DNA of 64,000 bases, taken from the NCBI RefSeq assembly GCF_004151275.2, contig NZ_CP130821.1:1736001-1800000 (forward strand), in the 5' to 3' direction. A program made the translations under genes and the position numbers. Positions 35,414-42,754 of this stretch are shown here, in pieces (position 1 is the stretch's first letter; each line of letters opens with the position of its first letter). Below the pieces are notes generated by a model. That model worked only from the letters and a program-made list of their open reading frames with translations. It ran no database searches and was not told the origin of the DNA. The DNA is from Flavobacterium dauae. GTDB lineage: Bacteria; Bacteroidota; Bacteroidia; Flavobacteriales; Flavobacteriaceae.

Positions 35414-36100
35414 ATGAGTTTTGCCGATAAAATAATAACTTTTAATACACAATTAAAGTACGAAGGAAATTTGCCAGAAGGATTTCAGGTGCTGAACCCT
35501 TATGTAAACAATCCGGAAACATTGAAAGTAATGCGGCAATTTTACTATAAATATTATAACGATAACAACCGGCGAAAATTTATTATCGGTATCAATCCAA
35601 GCAGAAATGGTGCCGGAGTTACCGGTATTCCGTTTACCGATACCAAACGACTTAAAAGTGTGTGCGGTATTGAAATGACATCGGCACACACTCACGAAAT
35701 TTCATCGGTTTTTTTGTACGATGTAATTGAAGCATTTGACGGAGCAGAAAAATTCTATAACCAGTTTTATATCAATTCCCCTTTTCCGTTGGCAATTATC
35801 CAAAATATAAAAGGCAATAACTGGGTAAACGCTAATTATTATGATGAAGCAAGCCTTTTTAACAGTGTAAAAGATTTTATGATTGCATCTTTAAAAAATC
35901 ATATTTCATTCGGTTTAAATACTAATGAAGTGTTTGTATTAGGTGTTAAAAATGCCCGGTTTATCAAACAGATAAACAACAAGGAAAAATTATTTAATAA
36001 AATAACGGTTTTAGAACATCCAAGATATATACAGCAATACAAATTAAAAGAAAAACAGCTTTTTATAGACAAATACTTAATGGCTTTTAAAGGGTTTTAA
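35414..36100 (+). CDS. SMUG2-like uracil-DNA glycosylase family protein (DUF4918)
   Basis: This 228-residue protein has the UDG-superfamily motif I in the form GINPSRNGAGVTGIPFTD (about 59-76), close to the SMUG pattern GMNPGPxGMxQTGVPFG, and motif II as EHPRYIQQY near residue 203, where SMUG enzymes have HPSPR. The family removes uracil or deaminated purines from DNA as the first step of base excision repair. Activity is inferred from family membership. It lies 4 bp after the NlpC/P60 gene and ends in a hairpin that includes its stop codon. Confidence 0.82.
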   Translation: MSFADKIITFNTQLKYEGNLPEGFQVLNPYVNNPETLKVMRQFYYKYYNDNNRRKFIIGINPSRNGAGVTGIPFTDTKRLKSVCGIEMTSAHTHEISSVFLYDVIEAFDGAEKFYNQFYINSPFPLAIIQNIKGNNWVNANYYDEASLFNSVKDFMIASLKNHISFGLNTNEVFVLGVKNARFIKQINNKEKLFNKITVLEHPRYIQQYKLKEKQLFIDKYLMAFKGF

Positions 36101-36115
36101 AAAGCCATTTATTTT
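36079..36115 (+). terminator. Probable terminator after the SMUG2-like gene
   Basis: AATGGCTTTT (36079-36088) pairs with AAAAGCCATT (36100-36109) across an 11-base loop that contains the stop codon, followed by a T-rich stretch. Confidence 0.6.
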
Positions 36116-36196
36116 TATAGCTAAGAATAAATACCAACCTTTTTGATAATGTATTTTTATTAAAGAATAACTTTTGATATTTTTACAAAAAAAATT

Positions 36197-36880
36197 ATGC
36201 CAACATCTATCTTAAAACTCCATAACGCAACAATATATCAAGAAACAGAACCTATTTTAACCGATGTAAATATCGATGTTCAAAAAGGTGATTTTATTTA
36301 TCTAATTGGAAAAACAGGTTCAGGAAAAAGTAGTTTAATGAAAACACTTTATGCCGATTTGCAATTAAAACAAGGCGAAGGTGTTATTGTTGATTATGAT
36401 TTACGTACTTTAAAAGAAAACGATATTCCTTTTTTAAGAAGAAAATTAGGTGTGGTATTTCAAGATTTTAAATTATTGCCAGATAGAAATGTACTGCAAA
36501 ACTTACTTTTTGTTTTAAAAGCCACCGGTTGGACTAATGAAACAGAGATGAACAACCGTATTGAAGATGTTTTAAACCGTGTGGGAATGCTACAGCATCT
36601 TAACAAAATGCCTCATCAACTTTCGGGTGGCGAACAACAACGAGTTGCCATTGCCCGTGCACTGTTAAATGATCCTGAATTGATTTTGGCAGATGAACCA
36701 ACAGGAAATCTTGACCCACAAACCAGTGTTGAAGTAATGGAAGTATTGCAAAAAATCAACGAAAACGGCAGAACCATTTTAATGGCAACACACGATTACG
36801 CCTTGCTACTGAAATACCCTGCCAAAACTCTGAAATGCGATGAAGGAAAAGTTTTTGAAGTGGTTCAAAAAGCGCTGTAA
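36197..36880 (+). CDS. ftsE: FtsE-like cell-division ABC ATPase
   Basis: This 227-residue ATPase has Walker [10 protein letters not shown] (38-46), a Q-loop in [14 protein letters not shown], signature [15 protein letters not shown] and Walker [13 protein letters not shown]. The [12 protein letters not shown] segment is characteristic of FtsE, which with FtsX activates peptidoglycan hydrolases at the septum. FtsX is not adjacent. The stop codon overlaps the start of a GT2 gene by one base, an unusual link between a division ATPase and surface glycosylation. Confidence 0.9.
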   Translation: MPTSILKLHNATIYQETEPILTDVNIDVQKGDFIYLIGKTGSGKSSLMKTLYADLQLKQGEGVIVDYDLRTLKENDIPFLRRKLGVVFQDFKLLPDRNVLQNLLFVLKATGWTNETEMNNRIEDVLNRVGMLQHLNKMPHQLSGGEQQRVAIARALLNDPELILADEPTGNLDPQTSVEVMEVLQKINENGRTILMATHDYALLLKYPAKTLKCDEGKVFEVVQKAL

Positions 36881-37770
36881 TGTTAAGCATTCTTATACCT
36901 GTATATAATTATAATATTGTAACTTTAGTTACACAGTTGTATCGTCAATGTGCAATTATTAAAGATTTTAAATTTGAAATTCTTGTATTTGATGACCATT
37001 CACAATTATTTCACAAAGAAAATAATTATGTTAATACTTTAAAAAATTGCACTTATACTATTTTAGAACGCAATATTGGACGAAGTGCCATTAGAAATTT
37101 ATTAGCACAGAATGCAAACTATGAAAACTTGCTGTTTTTAGATGCCGATGTACAAATTATTTCAGATACATTTATTTTAACCTATCTTGATTTTATCAAT
37201 CAAAAAAAGTACGAAGTTGTTTACGGCGGTATTGTATATCAATCTGAAAAACCTAATAAAAATCAACGTTTACGATGGATATACGGAAATAAAAGAGAAT
37301 CTTTAACTGCAAAAAAAAGATCAGAACAGCGTTATCTTTCTTTTTTAACGTTAAACTTTTTAATCAAAAAAGAAGTTTTTAAACAGGTTTGCTTCAATGA
37401 AAATATTCCAAATTTAAGATATGAAGACTTGTTATTTTCATACGATTTAATGCAAGCAAAAATCTCTGTTGCGCATATTGATAATCAAGTAGTTCATAAC
37501 GGCATAGAAACAAGTGCTGTTTTTCTAAGCAAAACAGAAGACTCGTTAAATGGACTTAAATACCTTTTAGAAAACCGTATCTTACCCTACGATTATGCTC
37601 GAATAACAAAAACATATCACTATTTAAAACAAAGAAAGTTATTATATTTTATAGTGTCTTTTTATAAAATAACCCGTTCTTTTTTAAAATACAATTTAGT
37701 TAGTAAAACGCCGTCTTTATTTATTTATGATATTTATAGATTAGGATATTTTAGTACCATAACCAAATGA
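36880..37770 (+). CDS. Glycosyltransferase family 2
   Basis: This 296-residue GT-A fold enzyme starts SILIPVYNYNIVTLV. It has the metal-binding region NLLFLDADVQI (DxD) and ERNIGRSAIRNLLA, typical of bactoprenol-type or free GT2 enzymes. The C-terminal part (YHYLKQRKLLYFIVSFYKITRSF) is amphipathic and may touch the membrane. The gene is AT-rich even for this window. It overlaps ftsE by one base and the next GT2 by four bases. Donor and acceptor sugars are unknown. Confidence 0.88.
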   Translation: MLSILIPVYNYNIVTLVTQLYRQCAIIKDFKFEILVFDDHSQLFHKENNYVNTLKNCTYTILERNIGRSAIRNLLAQNANYENLLFLDADVQIISDTFILTYLDFINQKKYEVVYGGIVYQSEKPNKNQRLRWIYGNKRESLTAKKRSEQRYLSFLTLNFLIKKEVFKQVCFNENIPNLRYEDLLFSYDLMQAKISVAHIDNQVVHNGIETSAVFLSKTEDSLNGLKYLLENRILPYDYARITKTYHYLKQRKLLYFIVSFYKITRSFLKYNLVSKTPSLFIYDIYRLGYFSTITK

Positions 37771-38705
37771 TTCCTTTTTTCAGCATTATAATACCGCTTT
37801 ATAATAAAGAAAAGTTCATTAAAACTACTTTAACAAGTGTTTTAGAGCAAACTTTTCAGAATTTTGAAATCATTGTTGTTAATGATGGATCAACCGATGG
37901 GAGTTTGACGATATTAAAACAATTTTCTGACGATCGATTAAAAGTTATTCATCAAAAAAACCAAGGGGTTTCAACTGCCCGAAACCAAGGCGTTAAACAG
38001 GCAAAAGCTACTTATATTGCTTTATTAGACGCCGACGATATTTGGTATCCTAACCATTTAGAAGAACTACACAAAAGTATTGTAAAATACCCGGAAGCTG
38101 CTTTATTTTGTAATGCTTACCAGCAAAAGCTTTCTTCTAATATGCTGCAAAATTCTATTTATAATTTAGAAGAAAAAAATGAAATTCAGATTGTAAAAGA
38201 TTATTTTAAAGCAAGCCTTATTCATTCAATAGCCTGGACTTCTGCGGTTGCTTTTAACAAAGAAAAATTTGAAGAGCTTGGCGGATTTCAACCACATATA
38301 ATTTCTGGTCAGGACAGCGATTTATGGATACGTTTTGCTTTACATACTACCATTGTTTTTAACCCTGCTTACACTTGTTGTTATGATAAAACGGTACCCA
38401 ACAGTCTTTTTAAAAAACATCTTAGAAAAGTACATCTTAATTTTCTAAACAGTTATAAAAAAGAAGAAACAATAAACAAAAGTCTTAAACAATATCTTGA
38501 CATTAACCGATACGCCATTGCCATTCAGTGTAAATATTATAACGATTATGATTTATTAAAACTTATAAAAAAAGATATAAAACCATCATCTCTTACAAAA
38601 AAACAACGGTTTTTGTTAAACAGTCCGGCATTTTTAGTAAAATTATTTAAAAAATTACACGTTTTTTTTATTAAAAAGAATATTTACTTTACAGCTTTTA
38701 GGTAA
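37767..38705 (+). CDS. Glycosyltransferase family 2
   Basis: This 312-residue GT2 has the standard N-terminus SIIIPLYNKEKFIKTTLTSVLEQTFQNFEIIVVNDGSTDGS, followed by GVSTARNQGVKQAKATYIALLDADDIWYPNHLE (DxD metal site) and SGQDSDLWIRF, the ED/QD acceptor-side motif. The C-terminus is basic (LFKKLHVFFIKKNIYF). It overlaps its upstream GT2 by four bases (ATGA). Its 3' end overlaps the convergent GT61 gene by eight bases. Confidence 0.92.
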   Translation: MIPFFSIIIPLYNKEKFIKTTLTSVLEQTFQNFEIIVVNDGSTDGSLTILKQFSDDRLKVIHQKNQGVSTARNQGVKQAKATYIALLDADDIWYPNHLEELHKSIVKYPEAALFCNAYQQKLSSNMLQNSIYNLEEKNEIQIVKDYFKASLIHSIAWTSAVAFNKEKFEELGGFQPHIISGQDSDLWIRFALHTTIVFNPAYTCCYDKTVPNSLFKKHLRKVHLNFLNSYKKEETINKSLKQYLDINRYAIAIQCKYYNDYDLLKLIKKDIKPSSLTKKQRFLLNSPAFLVKLFKKLHVFFIKKNIYFTAFR

Positions 38706-39852
38706 CAACTAAAGCATTTAAAATCTTATCATAAATGGCATCATCAATAAATAGATCTTGTTGTTGGTTATATGATTTGTATTCTATAACACAATGTTTA
38801 AACTGTAAAGCTGCTGTAATTTGTACAAAATAAAACACATCTCTAATGGTTCTTTCAACAGGAAATAATTCTATTAACAAAATCTTTTTACCAAAAATAA
38901 CATTTGTAATTCCGGCACCATGAACAGCTATTATTTTTTCGGCATGATAAAAATGTAAAATTTGTTCTTCAAACGAAAGATTTTCTAAATGTAACACAAC
39001 AAATTCATGCTCAAGTAACTTATTAATTAATTGCTTTTCATTTATTATTCTTCTCTCAATCGCATTTTTTCTTGAAATAATAATATTTTTAGGATATATT
39101 TTGTTGCTGTTAGTATGTTTTTCTGCTAACCTTTTATGTGCAAGCTTATTAATATTTTTAATTATTTCGGGATAATACACGTTAGTCATCTGTGTTTTCT
39201 CGTTTCTAATATGCGGAAAAGGAACAATCATTGTTTTAGTTGTAACAAGACATTCTATCATTTTCTTTTCTATTATCCTATTATTTGGTATCGAAAAAAG
39301 AAAAGCCAATGACTCTTTGACAAATAATGGCGTATTTTCTGTAATTACAATGCTATAGTCGTTAAAATTATCTGTTTCATACACTATTAAAATCCTTGAT
39401 AAAGATTCCATTATCCAATGAAAATAATTACCATCTAAACGGTTTGCTAACGATAAAACTTTAGTTACTTTTTTATTGGGAATACTATTTTTGAAATAAA
39501 CTAAATGATTGCTATTTAATTTATTAAGATATTCTTTTTGAAAAATAGTGCTTTCTAAAATAACTTCTTTTTTATCATTTAAAACAATGCCTCTGCCAAC
39601 AATACTTGCACCGGTTATTTCAGTATAATACAAGGTATCGCTTTTTTGTATGGTTATGTTTTTCCAATATGGATTACTTGTAATTTGACAGTTTAACAAA
39701 TCAATCTCAAAAACAAAAGGTTCTTGCAAAACAAAAGCCTCTTTAGGTAATTTTGACCTAAAATCATTTATTTTAATTTTATTTTCAAATAAATCACTAC
39801 ATAAATGATTTAATTTCTGCAAAAGCCCTATTTTCTTTAAAAAGTTCAACAT
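38698..39852 (-). CDS. Glycosyltransferase family 61 (DUF563) protein
   Basis: This 384-residue protein has the GT61 pattern: GNYFHWIMESLSRILIVYE (about 142-160), NIIISRKNAIERRIINEKQL and HFYHAEKIIAVHGAGITNVIFGKKILLIELFP (about 310-342). GT61 enzymes transfer xylose, GlcNAc or similar sugars; bacterial members sit in capsule or O-antigen clusters. It runs opposite to the two GT2 genes, and its start lies 4 bp downstream of the GT4 gene stop, so the two form a leftward pair. Confidence 0.87.
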   Translation of the reverse strand: MLNFLKKIGLLQKLNHLCSDLFENKIKINDFRSKLPKEAFVLQEPFVFEIDLLNCQITSNPYWKNITIQKSDTLYYTEITGASIVGRGIVLNDKKEVILESTIFQKEYLNKLNSNHLVYFKNSIPNKKVTKVLSLANRLDGNYFHWIMESLSRILIVYETDNFNDYSIVITENTPLFVKESLAFLFSIPNNRIIEKKMIECLVTTKTMIVPFPHIRNEKTQMTNVYYPEIIKNINKLAHKRLAEKHTNSNKIYPKNIIISRKNAIERRIINEKQLINKLLEHEFVVLHLENLSFEEQILHFYHAEKIIAVHGAGITNVIFGKKILLIELFPVERTIRDVFYFVQITAALQFKHCVIEYKSYNQQQDLFIDDAIYDKILNALVVT

Positions 39853-39856
39853 ATAA

Positions 39857-40927
39857 TTAAATTATATCAACTATTAAATTTTGCCACTTATCTGCAATGA
39901 TATTGCTAGAAAATTGCTGTACAGATGCTTTTGCATTTTTGCAACAATTTTCATATAAATTCTTATCTGCAATCATTTTATTTAATGCCGAGGCAAAAGC
40001 AGAAAGGTCTTTTGAAGTAATTAAGCCGTTTTGTTTATGGATAATAATTTCATCAGGCCCAGACTGAAAATTGGTACAAACAACCGGCACACCTAAAGCC
40101 AACGATTCTATCATTGTTAAAGGAAAACCTTCATAATGGCTTGTTAAAACTGTAAATAAGGCATTTGAAACAACATTAAATGGCTGCGAACGTTGCGAAA
40201 GAATTTTAACAAACGGATCTAATTGAAGTTCTTTTATTTTTTGTTCTATTATCGATTGATCTTTTCCTTTACCCATTAAAAAAAGATGGATATTTTCTTT
40301 AGGCAAATTAGACTGACGGTACGCATTTAATAAAAAAAGTAGGTTTTTAGATTCATTTTCAAATCTACCATAAAAAAGAATGTATTTAAAGTCTGCAAAT
40401 TCATTATCAGCATTAGATAAATGAATTTTAGGAATTGGATTGTAAATACAGTCAATATTTTTCCAGCCGGTTACTATTTCTACTTTATTTTTTATTGCTT
40501 TACTTACACAAACTATCTTATTATAATTACCAAATAATACATTATTAACCAAATATTTATCAAATAAATATTTTTTTATATTATAACTATGAATTATTTT
40601 AATTTTTTTTATACGCGCAAAACATAATTCGTAAATAGTGGTTTTTAGAAAGCTTAATTTACTTCTGTTATCTATTATCAGGTCAATTTTTTTTTGTTTA
40701 ATAAAACGGTGTAATCTATAAGGTTTTAAAAATGAATTAAAAAACGCTTTATCAGTATGCAACGTAAAATAAAAACTGCTGTCTATTTTTCCTACCTCAA
40801 TAATGTTATTTGTTGCAATTATATATACTTTGTATCCCAAACCGGCAAGCATTTTATGAAGCGTAATAACAAACCGTTCTGCCCCGCCATTTGCTAAAGA
40901 AGTGGTAAGAAGTGCAATATTTTTCAT
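39857..40927 (-). CDS. Glycosyltransferase family 4
   Basis: This 356-residue GT-B enzyme opens LLTTSLANGGAERFVITLHKMLAGLGYKVYII. It carries KYILFYGRFENESKNLLFLLNAY, HLFLMGKGKDQSIIEQKI and the nucleotide-sugar binding HYEGFPLTMIESLALGVPVVCTNFQSGPDEII (E-x7-E region, about 265-296). The LANGGAER opening is typical of GalNAc or Glc transferases of GT4, but the sugar is not defined. It starts the leftward pair with the GT61 gene and faces the GT gene at 40966 divergently across 38 bp. Confidence 0.92.
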   Translation of the reverse strand: MKNIALLTTSLANGGAERFVITLHKMLAGLGYKVYIIATNNIIEVGKIDSSFYFTLHTDKAFFNSFLKPYRLHRFIKQKKIDLIIDNRSKLSFLKTTIYELCFARIKKIKIIHSYNIKKYLFDKYLVNNVLFGNYNKIVCVSKAIKNKVEIVTGWKNIDCIYNPIPKIHLSNADNEFADFKYILFYGRFENESKNLLFLLNAYRQSNLPKENIHLFLMGKGKDQSIIEQKIKELQLDPFVKILSQRSQPFNVVSNALFTVLTSHYEGFPLTMIESLALGVPVVCTNFQSGPDEIIIHKQNGLITSKDLSAFASALNKMIADKNLYENCCKNAKASVQQFSSNIIADKWQNLIVDII

Positions 40928-40937
40928 TCAATAAATC

Positions 40938-40945
40938 TATATTTG
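40938..40945 (+). promoter_or_regulatory. -7 box of the glycosyltransferase gene at 40966
   Basis: TATATTTG is an exact TAnnTTTG lying 20 bp before the ATG at 40966, in the short divergent space between two glycosyltransferase genes. Confidence 0.55.
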
Positions 40946-40965
40946 TGTAAATATATTTAAAAAAA

Positions 40966-42111
40966 ATGAAGATTTTATTAATAGGCGAATACAGTCGGCT
41001 ACATAATTCATTAAAAGAAGGTCTTGAAGCTATTGGACATCATGTAACGATTATTGCCAGTGGTGATTATTTCAAAAACTATCCTGCTGATATTAAACTT
41101 CATCGTTCTTTTGATAAAGGCTTGGGAAGAAAAATTAAAATCGCTATTTACAAATTGTTTAAAAAAGACATTACTTCGGTACTTTTAATCAAACAGGCTT
41201 TTAGATACAAAAATTTATTAAAAAATCACGATGTTGTACAACTTATTAATGAACGGGCATTAGGTGCACAACCTAAAGACGAACAAAAGTTTATTCATTT
41301 TTTAAAAGAACATAATTCTAAACTTTTTTTACTTTGCTGTGGTACCGATTATCTAAGCGTAAAATATGCTTACGATAAAAATTTTCGATATTCAATTCTT
41401 ACTCCTTTTTTTAAGGGTAAAGTAAACCCAAAAGAATACAACAATGTATTGAGTTATATAAAACCGACTTATTTAAACCATCATCAGTTTGTGTATAAAA
41501 ATATCCAGGGAGTCATTGCTTCTGATATAGATTATCATTTGCCTATGAAAGATCATCCTAAATATTTAGGATTAATCCCTAATCCAATAAATACTGATAA
41601 AATAAGTTATATAGAAAATCCAGTTAATGATAAAATCATTATTTTTCACGGGATTAATAAAGCGAATTTTTATAAAAAAGGGAACGATTTGTTTGAAAAA
41701 GCTCTAAAAGTTATTCAGGAAAAATATTCTGACAAAGTGGAAATTATTGTTACAGAAAATGTTCCTTATAATGAATATATAAATTTGTACAACAAAGCAC
41801 ATATTCTCTTAGATCAAATTTACGCATACGATCAAGGATACAATGCCTTAGAAGCTATGGCAAAAGGAAAAGTGGTGTTTACCGGAGCCGAAAAAGAATT
41901 TTTAGATTATTACGGTCTTAATGAAAACGAAGTTTGCATAAACGCACTGCCAAATGTAAATGATTTGGTAAAAAAACTATCTTGGTTGATTGAAAATCCT
42001 GAAAAAATTACAGAAATAGGTGAAAACGCACGAAAATTTGTTATTGAAAAACACCATTACATTAATTCGGCTCAAGAATATCTAAATTTATGGACAAAAC
42101 AGCCCAAATAA
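40966..42111 (+). CDS. GT-B fold glycosyltransferase (GT4/GT1-like)
   Basis: This 381-residue protein begins MKILLIGEYSRLHNSLKEGLEAIGHHVTII and later has IIIFHGINKANFYKKGNDLFEKAL and YDQGYNALEAMAKGKVVFTGAEKEFLDYYGL (about 284-314), the nucleotide-sugar region of GT-B enzymes. The central domain (LCCGTDYLSVKYAYDKNF) is less conserved than in the previous GT4. The last codons overlap a short downstream reading frame that looks like the remnant of another glycosyltransferase. Confidence 0.87.
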   Translation: MKILLIGEYSRLHNSLKEGLEAIGHHVTIIASGDYFKNYPADIKLHRSFDKGLGRKIKIAIYKLFKKDITSVLLIKQAFRYKNLLKNHDVVQLINERALGAQPKDEQKFIHFLKEHNSKLFLLCCGTDYLSVKYAYDKNFRYSILTPFFKGKVNPKEYNNVLSYIKPTYLNHHQFVYKNIQGVIASDIDYHLPMKDHPKYLGLIPNPINTDKISYIENPVNDKIIIFHGINKANFYKKGNDLFEKALKVIQEKYSDKVEIIVTENVPYNEYINLYNKAHILLDQIYAYDQGYNALEAMAKGKVVFTGAEKEFLDYYGLNENEVCINALPNVNDLVKKLSWLIENPEKITEIGENARKFVIEKHHYINSAQEYLNLWTKQPK

Positions 42112-42299
42112 ATCACTTTTTAATCACGCATTTCAATTTAAAAAATAATCATTGGACCGAACAAAATGTGTTAGATTCCGTATGGTTTCATAAAAGGATA
42201 AAAATGGTTTCAACTATTTATGATCGCCGTTTTATTTTTGAGTGGATTATTGCTAAGCTACCTAATTTACACAACACCTTTAAACGAACTAACATCTAA
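42090..42299 (+). pseudogene. Probable 5' remnant of a PF11316-type (rhamnosyl) glycosyltransferase
   Basis: The 69-codon frame begins with an ATG inside the previous gene, as in operons. Its first 40 residues (INHFLITHFNLKNNHW, then VLDSVWFHKRIKM) resemble the N-terminus of putative rhamnosyltransferases, which read like HFLxTRFNLKN-W and EWxxxRxxLF. These enzymes are about 250-300 residues long; here the similarity stops near 42200 and the rest looks random. A deletion joining this 5' end to the region before the SdpI gene would explain it. The similarity is from memory and unproven. It could instead be a real small protein. Confidence 0.4.
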
Positions 42300-42309
42300 T
42301 AACTTATGA
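42220..42309 (+). CDS. Possible 29-residue membrane peptide upstream of sdpI-like gene
   Basis: In another frame, MIAVLFLSGLLLSYLIYTTP forms one hydrophobic helix with a polar tail (LNELTSNNL), and its TGA overlaps the ATG of the SdpI-like gene (ATGA). The frame continues upstream as KWFQLF to a TAA at 42199. The coupling and strong hydrophobicity suggest a translated peptide or the end of a deleted membrane gene. There is no start-site signal. Confidence 0.3.
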   Translation: MIAVLFLSGLLLSYLIYTTPLNELTSNNL

Positions 42310-42653
42310 TAAATACCATTTTAGAATACTGCAACCAAATGCTGCTTTGCGTAGGCATTCTTTTTATACTTGCCGGAGCAATCTTATATGTTTTTCCACC
42401 TAAAAAAATAAATGGTTTGTACGGATACCGAACGGCATCATCAATGAAAAATCAGCAGAAATGGGATTTTGCACAAACATACAGCGCTAAAATAATGATG
42501 CTAACAGGATTAATTTTTACGCTGATTGCACCTTCAAAAGGATTGTTTAAAACCAACGAAAGTACAGATTTAGCAATTGGTATGTTTTGTACGATTGTTG
42601 GCAGTATTTTAATGATTGTGGTTGTTGAAAAAGCTTTAAAAAAGATTAATTAA
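42306..42653 (+). CDS. SdpI family membrane protein
   Basis: This 115-residue protein has three hydrophobic segments (MLLCVGILFILAGAILYVF; IMMLTGLIFTLIAPSKGLF; AIGMFCTIVGSILMIVVVE). The SdpI signature NGLYGYRTASSMKNQQKWDFAQTYSAK is present at about 38-64. SdpI in Bacillus is the immunity protein against the SdpC toxin; most relatives in other bacteria lack the toxin and have unknown roles. No sdpC-like gene is adjacent. It follows the glycosyltransferase remnant and is followed by a tandem-repeat terminator. Confidence 0.85.
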   Translation: MINTILEYCNQMLLCVGILFILAGAILYVFPPKKINGLYGYRTASSMKNQQKWDFAQTYSAKIMMLTGLIFTLIAPSKGLFKTNESTDLAIGMFCTIVGSILMIVVVEKALKKIN

Positions 42654-42674
42654 AAAACGTAGCATCCTTTTTCG

Positions 42675-42741
42675 TAAAACGTCCCATTGTTTTCAATAAA
42701 ACGTCCCATCGCTTTTAGTAAAACAACGGGACGTTTTTTTT
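42675..42741. terminator. Terminator built on a 22-bp tandem repeat
   Basis: TAAAACGTCCCATTGTTTTC (from 42675) and TAAAACGTCCCATCGCTTTT (from 42697) are direct repeats with a 22-bp period. The inverted copy GGGACGTTTT (42728-42737) pairs perfectly with AAAACGTCCC at 42698-42707 or alternatively at 42676-42685, and is followed by T residues. It can terminate both the SdpI-like gene and the convergent radical SAM gene. Confidence 0.75.
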
Positions 42742-42754
42742 AATTTATAAATTA

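Noticed and set aside
42306..42653. A toxin-immunity (Sdp) system
   Set aside because: Only an SdpI-like protein is present; no SdpC-like toxin or SdpR regulator is nearby.
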